DNA from: Streptomyces sp. WP-1
GTDB taxonomy: Bacteria; Actinomycetota; Actinomycetes; Streptomycetales; Streptomycetaceae
DNA: 64,000 nt
NCBI RefSeq assembly: GCF_030450125.1
Contig: NZ_CP123923.1
Coordinates: 2,852,001-2,916,000, forward strand
Direction of reading: 5' to 3'
Part shown: positions 1 through 8,929 of the stretch, piece after piece
How the letters are laid out: each line of letters opens with the position of its first letter
Numbering within the stretch: position 1 is the stretch's first letter
Made by a program: the position numbers and the translations under genes
Notes under the pieces: model-generated
Told to the model about the DNA's origin: nothing
Database searches by the model: none
Seen by the model: only the letters and a program-made list of their open reading frames with translations

Positions 1-78
1 CGGCTGTCGTTCCGGAACGCGGTGGACGGGGGCGCGGTGGCGACGCTGATCCTGCCGGTGGCTTCGCAGGCGCGGTAG
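1..78 (+). CDS. C-terminal end of a truncated protein, possibly a sensor histidine kinase
   Basis: Only the last 25 codons are in the window, ending in TAG. The tail (GGAVATLILPVASQAR) resembles the last strand of a histidine-kinase ATPase domain, where a Gly-Gly-small residue turn leads into a short hydrophobic strand ending in Leu-Pro. That assignment is inference from a very short segment. A GC-rich hairpin follows it, so the gene probably ends its own transcription unit before the rodA-like gene. Confidence 0.4.
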   Translation, partial: RLSFRNAVDGGAVATLILPVASQAR

Positions 79-138
79 GGCTCGGGGGTGCGGTTCGTCG
101 GCGGGTGCGGGCCGTACGGGGCTTGTCGCGCAGTTCCC

Positions 139-157
139 CGCGCCCCTTTGGGGCGCG
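139..157. terminator. Hairpin terminator after the partial first gene
   Basis: Perfect inverted repeat CGCGCCCC-TTT-GGGGCGCG with 8-bp arms, followed by TTGTAGT. It lies between the first stop codon and the next start. Confidence 0.6.
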
Positions 158-199
158 TTGTAGTGCGGCGAATTAATCCGGTTTGGGTAAGTTCGCGGC

Positions 200-1561
200 A
201 TGACCGACGCCGGAACCGCCGCGGCGACGGCCCCGGCCGCCGTGCCCGTCGTACGGCTGCCCCGGCGTCGCGGGATCGAGTTAGCGCTGATCATGCTGGC
301 CGTCACGCTGTCGGTGTACGGCTACTGCGCGGTGGGGCTGGCCCGGGCCGGGCGGCTGCCGCCGGGGGCGCTGGCGTACGGGGCCGGGCTCGGGGTGCTC
401 GCACTGGTCGCCCATCTCGCCGTACGGCTGCGGGCGCCGTACGCCGATCCGCTGCCGCTGCCCATCGGGGTGCTGCTCAACGGGCTCGGCCTGGTGCTGA
501 TCTACCGGCTGGACCTGGAGACACCGGGCGACCGGGCCGCCCCCGCCCAGCTGGTGTGGTCCGCGCTCGGGGTGGCCCTGTTCATCGTCGTCGTCCTGCT
601 GCTGCGCGACCACCGGCTGCTCCAGCGGTACTCCTATGTGTGCGTGGTCGCCGCGCTGGTCCTGCTGCTGCTGCCGAGCCTGTTCCCGGCGGTCAACGGC
701 GCCCGGATCTGGATCCGGGTCGCCGGCTTCTCCATCCAGCCGGGCGAGTTCGCGAAGGTGCTGCTGGCGGTGTTCTTCGCCGCGTACCTCGCCGCCAACC
801 GCAACGCGCTCGCGTACACCGGCCGCCGGCTCTGGCGGATGCAGTTCCCGACCGGGCGGGTGCTCGGGCCGATCGTGACGATCTGGCTGCTCAGCGTCGG
901 GGTGCTGGTTTTGGAGCGGGACCTCGGCACCTCGCTGCTGTTCTTCGGTCTGTTCGTGGTGCTGCTGTACGTCGCCACCGGGCGCACCGGCTGGATCGCG
1001 GTGGGGCTGGTGCTCGCCGTGCTGGGCGCGGTGGCCGTCGGCCGGGTGGAGCCGCATGTCGGCGGCCGGATCGCGGACTGGCTGCACCCCTTCGCCACCA
1101 TCGAGGCCGGGCGGGGCCCCAACCAGCTGTCCCAGTCGCTGTTCGCGTTCGCGGCGGGCGGCCTGCTGGGCACCGGACTCGGGCTCGGGCACTCGGTGCT
1201 CATCGGGTTCGCCACCAAGTCGGACTTCATCCTGGCCACGGCCGGCGAGGAACTGGGCCTCGTGGGCCTGGCGGCGATCATCCTGCTGTACGCGCTGCTG
1301 GTGGAGCGCGGCTACCGGGCGGGCCTCGCGCTGCGCGAGCCGTTCGGGCGGCTGCTCGCGGTGGGGCTCGCCTCGATCCTGGCGCTCCAGGTGTTCGTGA
1401 TCGCGGGCGGTGTCACCGGGCTGATCCCGCTGACCGGCATGGCGATGCCCTTCCTCGCGCAGGGCGGCTCCTCGGTGGTCACCAACTGGGCGATCGTGGC
1501 CCTGCTGATCCGGGTCAGCGACTCGGCGCGCAGCCAGTACGACGGCGGGGAGGCGCCATGA
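200..1561 (+). CDS. RodA/FtsW/SpoVE-family peptidoglycan glycosyltransferase
   Basis: Polytopic membrane protein of 453 residues with about ten hydrophobic segments. It is a SEDS-family member, which polymerises lipid II into glycan strands together with a class B penicillin-binding protein. The family motif region is visible near the C-terminus (GLIPLTGMAMPFLAQGGSS), as is the conserved GRI-DW-P stretch near residue 290. There is no clear ribosome site at ATG 200, but TAAGTT sits 6 nt upstream, suggesting a leaderless message. The stop overlaps the start of the PBP gene (ATGA), so the two are translationally coupled as a SEDS-PBP pair. It could serve elongation/sporulation or be an accessory paralogue; the sequence does not decide. 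Confidence 0.9.
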   Translation: MTDAGTAAATAPAAVPVVRLPRRRGIELALIMLAVTLSVYGYCAVGLARAGRLPPGALAYGAGLGVLALVAHLAVRLRAPYADPLPLPIGVLLNGLGLVLIYRLDLETPGDRAAPAQLVWSALGVALFIVVVLLLRDHRLLQRYSYVCVVAALVLLLLPSLFPAVNGARIWIRVAGFSIQPGEFAKVLLAVFFAAYLAANRNALAYTGRRLWRMQFPTGRVLGPIVTIWLLSVGVLVLERDLGTSLLFFGLFVVLLYVATGRTGWIAVGLVLAVLGAVAVGRVEPHVGGRIADWLHPFATIEAGRGPNQLSQSLFAFAAGGLLGTGLGLGHSVLIGFATKSDFILATAGEELGLVGLAAIILLYALLVERGYRAGLALREPFGRLLAVGLASILALQVFVIAGGVTGLIPLTGMAMPFLAQGGSSVVTNWAIVALLIRVSDSARSQYDGGEAP

Positions 1562-3057
1562 GCGACTACACCGGGATGGGCGGCGAGGGCGGGCGGCCGA
1601 TGGCCCGGTACATCCGGCACGCCTGCGCGTTCTGCACCCTGCTGCTCGCGGCGCTGCTCGTGAACGCGGCCCGGGTGCAGCTCGTGCAGGCCGGCACCTA
1701 CACCGGCAACCCGGCCAACCGCCGCGCGGCCATCGCCCGTTACCAGCAGCCGCGCGGCGACATCCTGGTCGGCGGCAAGCCGGTCACCGGCTCCGTGGAC
1801 ACCCATGAGCAGCTGCGCTACGAACGCACCTATGTGGACGGGCCGTTGTACGCCCCGGTGACCGGCTTCGCCTCGCAGTCGTACGGCACCACGTTCCTGG
1901 AGGACACCGAGGACGGGGTGCTCTCCGGCGCCGACCCGATGCTCGCGCCGCTGCCGCTGTGGAACGACCTGACGCGCGGCCGCAATCCGGGCGGGAACGT
2001 CGTGACGACCCTCGACCGGGCGGCGCAGGAGGCCGCTTACCGGGGGCTGGGCGGCCGCAAGGGCGCGGTGGCCGCCGTCGACCCCTCGACCGGGCGCATC
2101 CTGGCGCTGGTGACGAGCCCGTCGTACGACCCGGCCCAGCTGTCCGGGAACGCCGAGTCGGTGGCGTCCGCGTGGGCGCGGCTGGGCGGCGACCCGGACA
2201 AGCCGATGCTCAACCGGGCGGTGCGGCAGACCTATCCACCGGGCTCCACCTTCAAGGTGGTCACCGCGGCGGCGGCGCTGGACGCGGGGGTGGTCACCGA
2301 CCCGGACGCGCGCACCGTCTCCCCCGACCCCTATCGGCTGCCCGGCACCCGCACCCAGCTGACCAACGAGGGCGACGGCTGCGCGGACACCTCGCTGCGG
2401 GACGCCTTCGAGTGGTCCTGCAACACGGTCTTCGCCAAGCTGGGCGTGGACGTCGGGGTGCGGGACATGACGGCCACGGCGGAGGCGTTCGGGTTCAACG
2501 ACAACGGGGTGCGCGTGCCCTTCCCGGTCGCGCCCAGCACCTTCGACTCCCACGTGGACAAGGCCCAGTTGGCGCTGTCCTCGATCGGGCAGTACAACAC
2601 CCGTGCCACCCCGCTCCAGATGGCGATGGTCGCGGCGGCCGTCGCCGACGACGGGCGGCTGCACACGCCGTACCTGGTGGAGCGGACGACCCGGCGCGAC
2701 GGCGAGACGGTCGCGGGCGGCGGGACGCATCCGGTGCGCCAGGTCATGCGCCCGTACACGGCCGAGCAGTTGAAGGAGCTGATGACCGGGGTGGTGCGGG
2801 AGGGCACCGGCACCCGGGCGGCGATCCCCGGCGCGGTCGTCGGCGGCAAGACCGGCACCGCGCAGCACGGGGTGGGCAACACCGGCCTCCCGTACGCCTG
2901 GTTCGTCTCCTGGGCGCAGGACCAGGACGCGGCGGAGCCGGCGGTCGCGGTCGCGGTGGTGGTGGAGGACGCCTCGGCGGACCGGGGCGAGATCAGCGGC
3001 GGGGGCGACGCGGCGCCGATCGCCCGGGACGTGATGCGGGCGGTGCTCGGCCGGTGA
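1558..3057 (+). CDS. Class B penicillin-binding protein (transpeptidase)
   Basis: 499 residues: a short cytoplasmic tail, one membrane anchor (about residues 22-41), a dimerisation/linker region and a transpeptidase domain. All three active-site motifs are present: S230-T-F-K233 (SxxK), S287-C-N289 (SxN) and K431-T-G433 (KTG). It cross-links peptidoglycan stem peptides outside the membrane and is the expected partner of the preceding SEDS glycosyltransferase, whose stop overlaps this ATG by 4 bp. The length is shorter than PBPs with PASTA domains, and no PASTA repeats are visible. In Streptomyces such pairs can be involved in sporulation septum or spore-wall synthesis; the exact role is inference. 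Confidence 0.93.
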   Translation: MSDYTGMGGEGGRPMARYIRHACAFCTLLLAALLVNAARVQLVQAGTYTGNPANRRAAIARYQQPRGDILVGGKPVTGSVDTHEQLRYERTYVDGPLYAPVTGFASQSYGTTFLEDTEDGVLSGADPMLAPLPLWNDLTRGRNPGGNVVTTLDRAAQEAAYRGLGGRKGAVAAVDPSTGRILALVTSPSYDPAQLSGNAESVASAWARLGGDPDKPMLNRAVRQTYPPGSTFKVVTAAAALDAGVVTDPDARTVSPDPYRLPGTRTQLTNEGDGCADTSLRDAFEWSCNTVFAKLGVDVGVRDMTATAEAFGFNDNGVRVPFPVAPSTFDSHVDKAQLALSSIGQYNTRATPLQMAMVAAAVADDGRLHTPYLVERTTRRDGETVAGGGTHPVRQVMRPYTAEQLKELMTGVVREGTGTRAAIPGAVVGGKTGTAQHGVGNTGLPYAWFVSWAQDQDAAEPAVAVAVVVEDASADRGEISGGGDAAPIARDVMRAVLGR

Positions 3058-3101
3058 GACGGGGCTGCCGAAGGCGGCCGGGGTCTCCTTAGGGTGCGAC
3101 C

Positions 3102-3587
3102 ATGACGGATACCGCGCCCGCGTACGAACTGGCCCAGGTCAACATCGCCCGCCTCCGACACCCGCTGGACTCGGCCGAGTTGAAGGACTTCGTCGACGGA
3201 CTCGACCCGGTGAACGCGGTCGCCGACGCCTTGGACGGCTTCGTGTGGCGGCTTGAGGGCGACTCCGGCAACGCGACCGACGTCCCGGTGTTCGGGGACG
3301 CCTGGATGATCGTCAACATGTCGGTGTGGCGGGACGCGGAGGCGCTCACCGCGTTCATGTACCGGGGGCTGCACCGGGAGTTGCTGGCCCGGCGCAGGGA
3401 GTTCTTCGAACGGCTGGAGGAGGCGGTGACCGCGCTGTGGTGGGTGCCGGCCGGCCACCGCCCGGCGGTCGCCGAGGCGGAGGACCGGCTGCTGCACCTG
3501 AGGGCGCACGGCCCGACGCCGTACGCCTTCACGCTGCGGGCGCCGTTCGCGCCCGGCGCGGAGGCGGCGGTCAGCCGATCGGCTTGA
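3102..3587 (+). CDS. DUF3291 domain protein
   Basis: 161 residues, soluble, with the family pattern of an N-terminal ELAQVNIARLR strand, a central W-x-N-M-S-VW segment and LWWVP-G-P toward the C-terminus. These proteins have a ferredoxin-like fold related to dimeric alpha-beta barrel monooxygenases; no function is established. It begins 44 bp after the PBP stop. Its last 17 bp overlap the end of the convergent membrane-protein gene. Confidence 0.75.
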   Translation: MTDTAPAYELAQVNIARLRHPLDSAELKDFVDGLDPVNAVADALDGFVWRLEGDSGNATDVPVFGDAWMIVNMSVWRDAEALTAFMYRGLHRELLARRREFFERLEEAVTALWWVPAGHRPAVAEAEDRLLHLRAHGPTPYAFTLRAPFAPGAEAAVSRSA

Positions 3588-4497
3588 CCGCCTCGGAGCG
3601 GACCTGGAGGGTCTGCCTGGCGAGCGCCGCCAGATCGACCTGGGCGGGGTCCTGGGTGAGGTGCGGGGTGTCGACGACGGCGATGGTGGCACCGGTGTTG
3701 TCGTCGGCCCAGGCACACATGGGCAGGGTCATCCTGGAACCGACCTGCTCCTGGGTCAGCACCTCGCAGGAGATGGTGATGCCGCCGAGGCCGAAGTCCT
3801 TCGCCGGCACGGCGACCTTGGCGCCGCTGCCCTCGGAGGCGCCCTTCATCATGTTGCGGCGGGCCTCGTCGGTGTTCTTGAAACGGCCGTACATGCCGGA
3901 GACCACCAGGGTCCCCTTGGTGTCGTCGCCGCCCAGGCTGTAGCTGCCGACGACACCGTGGGTGTCCTTGGCGTCCCAGGCGCCGTCCGCCTCGTCCCCG
4001 ATCTTCTTGCCCTCGGTGTCGGAGAGGTCCTTGGCCAGCTCGTACTTCCCGGAAAGCAGCGTCTGGGGCAGCGTGAGCTTGTTCTTGGCGTCGGGGAAGG
4101 TGGTCGCCGCCTTGTAGCCGATCGCGCCGAGGGCGACCAGACCGCCCACGATCAGCACGACCGCGCCGCCGACGATCCCGAGGATCAGGCCGACCCGGCT
4201 CTTCTTCGGGGGCGGCGGCACGACGGGCGGCATACCGCCCCAGCCCGGGTACGGCGGCTGCTGCCCGCCCTGGGGCTGGGGGTACGGCGAGGCGCCGTAC
4301 GGACCGGGGTTCTGCGGCTGGGGCCGGCCGTAAGGGGCCTGCTGCCCGTAGGGGGACTGCTGGCCGTACGGGGACTGCTGGCCGTACGGGGACTGCTGGC
4401 CGTACGGGGGCTGCTGGCCCTGGGGAGGCTGCTGGCCGTACGGGGAACCCGGCTGGTTCGGGTACGGCGGCTGCTGCGGCGACGGAGGCATGGACAC
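3571..4497 (-). CDS. Pro/Gln/Tyr-rich single-pass membrane protein
   Basis: 308 residues from GTG 4497; an ATG two codons later at 4491 is equally possible. The first 90 residues are disordered and contain tandem SPYGQQ hexapeptides. One membrane segment follows at about residues 100-125, then an extracytoplasmic domain of about 180 residues with no enzyme motif. Many Streptomyces proteins have this proline-rich cytoplasmic tail plus anchor plus small exported domain; function is unknown. The hexapeptide run is encoded by near-identical 18-bp DNA repeats (about 4335-4410), so copy number may vary between strains. The 3' end overlaps the DUF3291 gene by 17 bp. Confidence 0.75.
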   Translation of the reverse strand: MSMPPSPQQPPYPNQPGSPYGQQPPQGQQPPYGQQSPYGQQSPYGQQSPYGQQAPYGRPQPQNPGPYGASPYPQPQGGQQPPYPGWGGMPPVVPPPPKKSRVGLILGIVGGAVVLIVGGLVALGAIGYKAATTFPDAKNKLTLPQTLLSGKYELAKDLSDTEGKKIGDEADGAWDAKDTHGVVGSYSLGGDDTKGTLVVSGMYGRFKNTDEARRNMMKGASEGSGAKVAVPAKDFGLGGITISCEVLTQEQVGSRMTLPMCAWADDNTGATIAVVDTPHLTQDPAQVDLAALARQTLQVRSEAVKPIG

Positions 4498-4622
4498 GCC
4501 AGCACGCTACTGCACCCGGGTGAATGGACGGGTACCGAGGCGGCGCCGGAACCGCCCCGCTCCGCCGCCGCCCCGCCCCCTTCCGCCGCCGCTCCAGCCC
4601 GCCCCATCGCCGCCCGGCCCGC

Positions 4623-5732
4623 TCAGTCCTCCTCCGCCCCCGCCTCGATCGCCTCCCCCACCTCTGCGACCCGCGCCCGCTCCTCCGCCGCGAAGCGCCG
4701 CGCATCCAGCTGGTCGGCCAACTCCTCGTCCTGGGCCATCAGCTGCTCCAGGCCGGTGTCGCCCAGCTCCAGCACGCCGAGGTCGGCGTACGCCCGCTGG
4801 AGCCGCTCGCCCCACAGGCCGATGTCCTTGACGCAGGGCACGATGCGGCTGAACAGCAGCCTGCGGAAGAGCCGGAGGAACTCGGTGTGCTCGGTGAGTT
4901 CCTCGGCCTCGGCGCGCGGGATGCCGAAGTTCTCCAGCACCTCCACCCCGCGCAGCCGGTCGCGCATCAGATAGCAGCCCTCGACGACGAACTCCTCGCG
5001 CTCGCGCAGCTCGGCGTCGGTGAGCTGTTGGTAGTAGTCGCGCAGCGCCATCCGGCCGAAGGCCACGTGCCGGGCCTCGTCCTGCATGACGTAGGTGAGG
5101 ATCTGCCGGGGCAGCGGCTTGCCGGTGGTGTCCCGGATCATGCCGAAGGCGGCGAGCGCCAGCCCCTCGATGAGCACCTGCATGCCGAGGTAGGGCATGT
5201 CCCAGCGGCTGTCGCGCAGGGTGTCGCCGAGCAGCGCCCGGAGGTTGTCGTCGATCGGGTAGACGAGCCCGATCTTCTCCTTGAGGAACCGGCTGTAGAT
5301 CTCGGCGTGCCGGGCCTCGTCCATGGTCTGGGTCGCGGAGTAGAACTTGGCGTCCAGGTCGGGCACCGACTCCACGATCCGGGCCGCGCAGATCATCGCG
5401 CCCTGCTCGCCGTGCAGGAACTGGCTGAACTGCCAGGAGGCGAAGTGCCGGCGCAGCTCGCCCTTGTCGCGCTCGCTCATCCGGTCCCAGTGGGGCGTCC
5501 CGTACAGGACCGTCGCCTCGTCGGGGGTGCCGAGCACGTCGTGGGGGTCGACCTCCAGGTCCCAGTCGATGCGCCGGGTGGCGTCCCACTGCTTGTCCTT
5601 GCCCTTCTGGTACAGGGCCAGCAACCGCTCGCGGCCGTCGTCGTACTCCCAGCTGAACCGGGCCGCGCCGGACGCGGGCACCTGCCAGGTGGGCTCTCCG
5701 GGTTCGTCGGCGTACAGGTCATGGGTGGACAT
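4623..5732 (-). CDS. Ferritin-like (R2-type) diiron protein
   Basis: 369 residues, mainly helical, starting at MSTHDLYADEP. Two DEARH motifs (MDEARHAEIYSRF and MQDEARHVAFGRM), each preceded by helices carrying glutamates, give the ligand pattern of a ferritin/ribonucleotide-reductase-R2-like diiron centre. Such proteins activate oxygen for hydroxylation or N-oxidation, or are desaturase-like; the substrate cannot be told. It is divergent from a second diiron protein across 123 bp, and the pair probably shares a promoter region. It lacks an NrdA partner here and is not obviously an NrdB, so I do not call it a reductase subunit. Confidence 0.8.
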   Translation of the reverse strand: MSTHDLYADEPGEPTWQVPASGAARFSWEYDDGRERLLALYQKGKDKQWDATRRIDWDLEVDPHDVLGTPDEATVLYGTPHWDRMSERDKGELRRHFASWQFSQFLHGEQGAMICAARIVESVPDLDAKFYSATQTMDEARHAEIYSRFLKEKIGLVYPIDDNLRALLGDTLRDSRWDMPYLGMQVLIEGLALAAFGMIRDTTGKPLPRQILTYVMQDEARHVAFGRMALRDYYQQLTDAELREREEFVVEGCYLMRDRLRGVEVLENFGIPRAEAEELTEHTEFLRLFRRLLFSRIVPCVKDIGLWGERLQRAYADLGVLELGDTGLEQLMAQDEELADQLDARRFAAEERARVAEVGEAIEAGAEED

Positions 5733-5855
5733 GTCTCGCAGGCTCACACGCAGACGCGCGGTCAACAAGTCATGCGCAGGGGATTGACGCCCTTGCTGAC
5801 AGGCAGTCTCATAAGTTGCGGACGACATACCCCCGGGTAACGAGGTGAGGGAGCC

Positions 5856-6794
5856 ATGACGACCCTGACGGAAGCGGACGCGCTGGACGGCCTGCGCGAC
5901 GCGCTCGGCCTGCTCAAGGACCGGGAGCAGGTGGCCGAGCGGCTGCTGGTCTCCTCCGCCAAGCACTCCTTCGACCCCGACAAGGAGCTGGACTGGGACG
6001 CGCCCTTCGAGGAGGGCAAGTGGTTCTGGCCGCCGGAACTGGTCTCGCTGTACGGCACACCGATGTGGCAGCGGATGAGCGAGGAGCAGCGCATCCTGCT
6101 CTCCCGGCACGAGGCGGCGGCACTGGCCTCGCTCGGCATCTGGTTCGAACTCATCCTGATGCAGCTGCTGGTGCGGCACATCTACGACAAGTCCGCCACC
6201 AGCGCGCATGTGCGCTACGCCCTCACCGAGATCGAGGACGAGTGCCGCCACTCCAAGATGTTCGCGCGCCTGATCGAGCGCGGCGACACCCCCTGGTACC
6301 CGGTCAGCAAGGCGCACCTGAACCTGGGCCGCCTCTTCAAGACCATCTCCACCACCCCGGGCTCCTTCACGGCGACCCTGCTCGGCGAGGAGGTCCTGGA
6401 CTGGATGCAGCGCCTGACCTTCCCGGACGAGCGGGTGCAGCCGCTGGTGCGGGGCGTGACGCGAATCCATGTGGTCGAGGAGGCGCGCCATGTGCGGTAC
6501 GCCCGTGAGGAGTTGCGCCGCCAGATGGTGACCGCCCCGCGCTGGTCCCAGGAGTTCACCCGGGTGACCTCCGGCGAGTTCGCCCGCGTCTTCTCCATCG
6601 CCTTCGTCAACCCGGAGGTGTACACCAACGTCGGTCTCGACAGGCGCGAGGCCATGGCGCAGGTCAAGGCCAGCGGCCACCGCCGCGAGATCATGCAGAC
6701 CGGCGCGAAGCGGCTGACCGACTTCCTGGACGACATCGGCGTGCTGCGGGGGGTCGGGCGGCGGCTGTGGCAGTCGTCGGGGCTGCTGGCGTAG
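5856..6794 (+). CDS. AurF-like diiron oxygenase
   Basis: 312 residues, with a good ribosome site (GAGGGAG) before ATG 5856. The metal-binding helices are visible as EIEDECRHSKMF (around residue 125-135) and HVVEEARHVRYA (around 205-215), the signature of the p-aminobenzoate N-oxygenase AurF group. AurF itself oxidises an arylamine to a nitro group; the substrate here is unknown. It is divergent from the other ferritin-fold gene and ends just before a strong bidirectional terminator. It is a stand-alone pair, with no biosynthetic cluster beside it in the window. Confidence 0.82.
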   Translation: MTTLTEADALDGLRDALGLLKDREQVAERLLVSSAKHSFDPDKELDWDAPFEEGKWFWPPELVSLYGTPMWQRMSEEQRILLSRHEAAALASLGIWFELILMQLLVRHIYDKSATSAHVRYALTEIEDECRHSKMFARLIERGDTPWYPVSKAHLNLGRLFKTISTTPGSFTATLLGEEVLDWMQRLTFPDERVQPLVRGVTRIHVVEEARHVRYAREELRRQMVTAPRWSQEFTRVTSGEFARVFSIAFVNPEVYTNVGLDRREAMAQVKASGHRREIMQTGAKRLTDFLDDIGVLRGVGRRLWQSSGLLA

Positions 6795-6826
6795 CGGGAG
6801 GCGCGAAGCCCCCGCCGGCAAAACGC

Positions 6827-6872
6827 GCGAAGTCCCCGCCGGTGGAACCCCCTTCCCCGGCGGGGACTTCGC
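6827..6872. terminator. Strong bidirectional terminator
   Basis: Perfect 16-bp inverted repeat: arm GCGAAGTCCCCGCCGG at 6827-6842, 14-nt loop, matching arm at 6857-6872. It lies between two convergent genes. A third, near-identical copy of the left arm (GCGAAGCCCCCGCCGG) lies at 6803-6818, so an alternative longer hairpin can form. Confidence 0.8.
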
Positions 6873-6889
6873 CGCGACGGCCGCTCCCC

Positions 6890-7468
6890 CTACTCGTGGG
6901 CGCTGAGCACACCGCCGTTGCTGAGCACGATGTACACGCCGTTGGCGTCGAGGCCGACGTCGTGCTGGTCCTTCGTCTCGATGGTGGCGGCCACACCGTC
7001 GTGGCCGATGATCTGCGCGCGGTAGCGCAGCTCGCCGAACTTCGTCACCTTGACGGTCCAGCCGCCCGCGACCTTGAAGGTGCCCGGACCCTGGTGGCCG
7101 CCGCCCATCCAGGCGTGCACCTCGCCGCCCAGCGTGAGCACGACGAACATGTCGTTGGCGTCGAGCCCGGCGTCGTGCCCGTCGGTGTCCAGGGTGGCCA
7201 GGACCGAGCCGCGGTTGACGATCTTGAGGCGGTAGCTCTGCTCACCGAGCTCGTAGATCTCGGCGGTGCTGCCGTCCGGCAGCTTCTGGGTGCGCTGCGG
7301 GGCCGGCTTCTCGGCCACGGCGGCCGACACGGCGGTGCCGTGCACGCCGGTGACCGAGACGGACGTGGCGGCCTGGGCGGAGACGGCGGCCGACGAGAAC
7401 GCGGCGGCCGCGGCGACGGCCACCAGGCCGGTGAGGCGAGCGGTACGGCGAACACTGCGAGCGGTCAT
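6890..7468 (-). CDS. Secreted protein with two tandem copies of a beta-rich module
   Basis: 192 residues. Residues 1-33 form a signal peptide (twin Arg-rich n-region, hydrophobic core, AQA-A cleavage site). The mature part contains two homologous stretches of about 45 residues: GEQSYRLKI...LDANDMFVVL and GELRYRAQI...LDANGVYIVL, each with an invariant GLDAN turn, separated by a short Gly/His-rich linker. No catalytic motif is visible. It looks like a small extracellular structural or binding protein that arose by internal duplication; I do not recognise a named family. Convergent with the AurF-like gene. Confidence 0.75.
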   Translation of the reverse strand: MTARSVRRTARLTGLVAVAAAAAFSSAAVSAQAATSVSVTGVHGTAVSAAVAEKPAPQRTQKLPDGSTAEIYELGEQSYRLKIVNRGSVLATLDTDGHDAGLDANDMFVVLTLGGEVHAWMGGGHQGPGTFKVAGGWTVKVTKFGELRYRAQIIGHDGVAATIETKDQHDVGLDANGVYIVLSNGGVLSAHE

Positions 7469-7580
7469 GATCGAAGTCCCCCTTGGGCGTCGGCTGTCGT
7501 TCCCTACACGCCGTCAGATGGACGTTCCGCCACCGCAGTTCACCCGGTTCTGTCCGCACTTGGTAACAACGCGCGGGCCC

Positions 7581-8150
7581 CTAGCCCACCGCGGCCGCAC
7601 CGGTGAAGGCGACGAGCGCGGCGACCCCGTCGACCTCCAGGGCCTCGTCACGGGCACCGGTGCACAGGGCCGCGTCCAGGTGGCCGAGGGCCGTGCCCGC
7701 CGCTTCGAGGCCGGCGGATCCCGCCAGTACGACGACGAGCAGCTCGGGCGCTGCGGGCAGTGCCACCCGCCCCCGTACGATCTCCACCCGCGCACCGGCC
7801 CGGCCGCGCCGGGTCATCACGTTGAAGTCGACGAGCGGGCCGCCGAGCAGCCGGCAGTCGGTGTCCGCGTCCCCGGGGAAGGCGAAGGGGACATACGGTT
7901 CGGCCACGGGGTGCGCGGTCCCGTCGACGGTCAGCACCATGCCGGGGCCGTCGACCAGGGTGATGACCCGGTCGACCCCCTCGAAGCGGGAGAACGGGCC
8001 GCCCCGGTCCACGTCGGCGAGGCTGACGCGCCAGGCGAAGTCCGCCATGTCCGCCCCCTCGGGGGCCGCGGCGATCTCACGGGTCAGCCCGCCCCCGTTC
8101 TTCCACGGCACCGCCGGACGCTCCCCGGCCCTCAGCACCCGCACCGTCAT
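7581..8150 (-). CDS. HutD/Ves family protein
   Basis: 189 residues with ribosome site GAAGGAG before the ATG at 8150. The N-terminal PWKNGGGLTREIA motif is diagnostic of the HutD/Ves cupin-like family, followed by FAWRVSLADV and DRVITLVDG. In proteobacteria HutD is linked to histidine-utilisation operons, possibly limiting urocanate; in Streptomyces the gene usually stands alone and its role is unproven. Divergent from a TetR regulator (119-bp gap), which may control it. Confidence 0.85.
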   Translation of the reverse strand: MTVRVLRAGERPAVPWKNGGGLTREIAAAPEGADMADFAWRVSLADVDRGGPFSRFEGVDRVITLVDGPGMVLTVDGTAHPVAEPYVPFAFPGDADTDCRLLGGPLVDFNVMTRRGRAGARVEIVRGRVALPAAPELLVVVLAGSAGLEAAGTALGHLDAALCTGARDEALEVDGVAALVAFTGAAAVG

Positions 8151-8269
8151 CCCGTACTCCTTCTCGTCCGATGTCCCCCGTGTGTATCCGCGGACCGCCC
8201 CCGCTGTCGAGCGCGGTAGGCCGACCGGCACCCCGCGCTCCCCGCGGCACGCGAGTTACGCTGCGTGGC

Positions 8270-8929
8270 ATGACCCCCGAGACCGCCACCCCCGCGTATC
8301 GCCGGCTCAGTGTCGAGGAGCGCCGGCGCCAGCTGCTCGACGCGGCGCTGACGCTGTTCGCGCACCGGGCCCCCGAGGACGTGTCGCTGGACGACGTGGC
8401 GGAGGCGGCGGGGGTGTCGCGGCCGCTGGTGTACCGGTACTTCCCCGGTGGCAAGCAGCAGCTGTACGAGGCCGCGCTGGGCTCGGCCGCGGACGAGCTG
8501 CGGCAGTGCTTCGACGAGCCCCGCACCGGCTCCCCGCTGGCCCGGCTGACCCGCGCCCTCACCCGCTATCTGGCCTTCGTGGACGAGCACGACACCGGCT
8601 TCGCGGCGCTGCTGCGGGGCGGCAGCGTGGCGGAGACCTCCCGCACCACGGCCATCGTGGACGGGGTGCGGCGGGCCGCCGCCGAGCACATTCTCAGCCA
8701 TCTCGGCGCCACCGATCCCGGGCCCCGGCTGCGGATGACCATCCGGATGTGGATCACGGCCGTCGAGGCGGCCTCCCTGATCTGGCTGGACGAGGACAAG
8801 CAGCCGCCCGCCGGCGAACTGCGCGACTGGCTGGTGGACCAGTTCGTCGCCGCGCTCTCGGTCACCGCGGCCCGCGACGAGCAGACGGCCGCCCTCGTGG
8901 GCACCCTCGCGACGGATGGCCGAGACTGA
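8270..8929 (+). CDS. TetR-family transcriptional regulator
   Basis: 219 residues. The N-terminal helix-turn-helix (residues about 15-60) reads RRQLLDAALTLFAHRAPEDVSLDDVAEAAGVSRPLVYRYF and is typical of TetR; the C-terminal ligand domain is all-helical. A TACGCT box at 8257-8262 lies 7 nt before the ATG, so translation is probably leaderless. It is divergent from hutD and overlaps the downstream small gene by 14 bp; either could be a target. Confidence 0.9.
   Translation: MTPETATPAYRRLSVEERRRQLLDAALTLFAHRAPEDVSLDDVAEAAGVSRPLVYRYFPGGKQQLYEAALGSAADELRQCFDEPRTGSPLARLTRALTRYLAFVDEHDTGFAALLRGGSVAETSRTTAIVDGVRRAAAEHILSHLGATDPGPRLRMTIRMWITAVEAASLIWLDEDKQPPAGELRDWLVDQFVAALSVTAARDEQTAALVGTLATDGRD

Noticed and set aside
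88..3057. A single 989-codon frame covering both the SEDS and PBP region
   Set aside because: The first 490 codons are out of frame with the RodA/FtsW gene and carry no domain; the real PBP starts at 1558 in the same frame.
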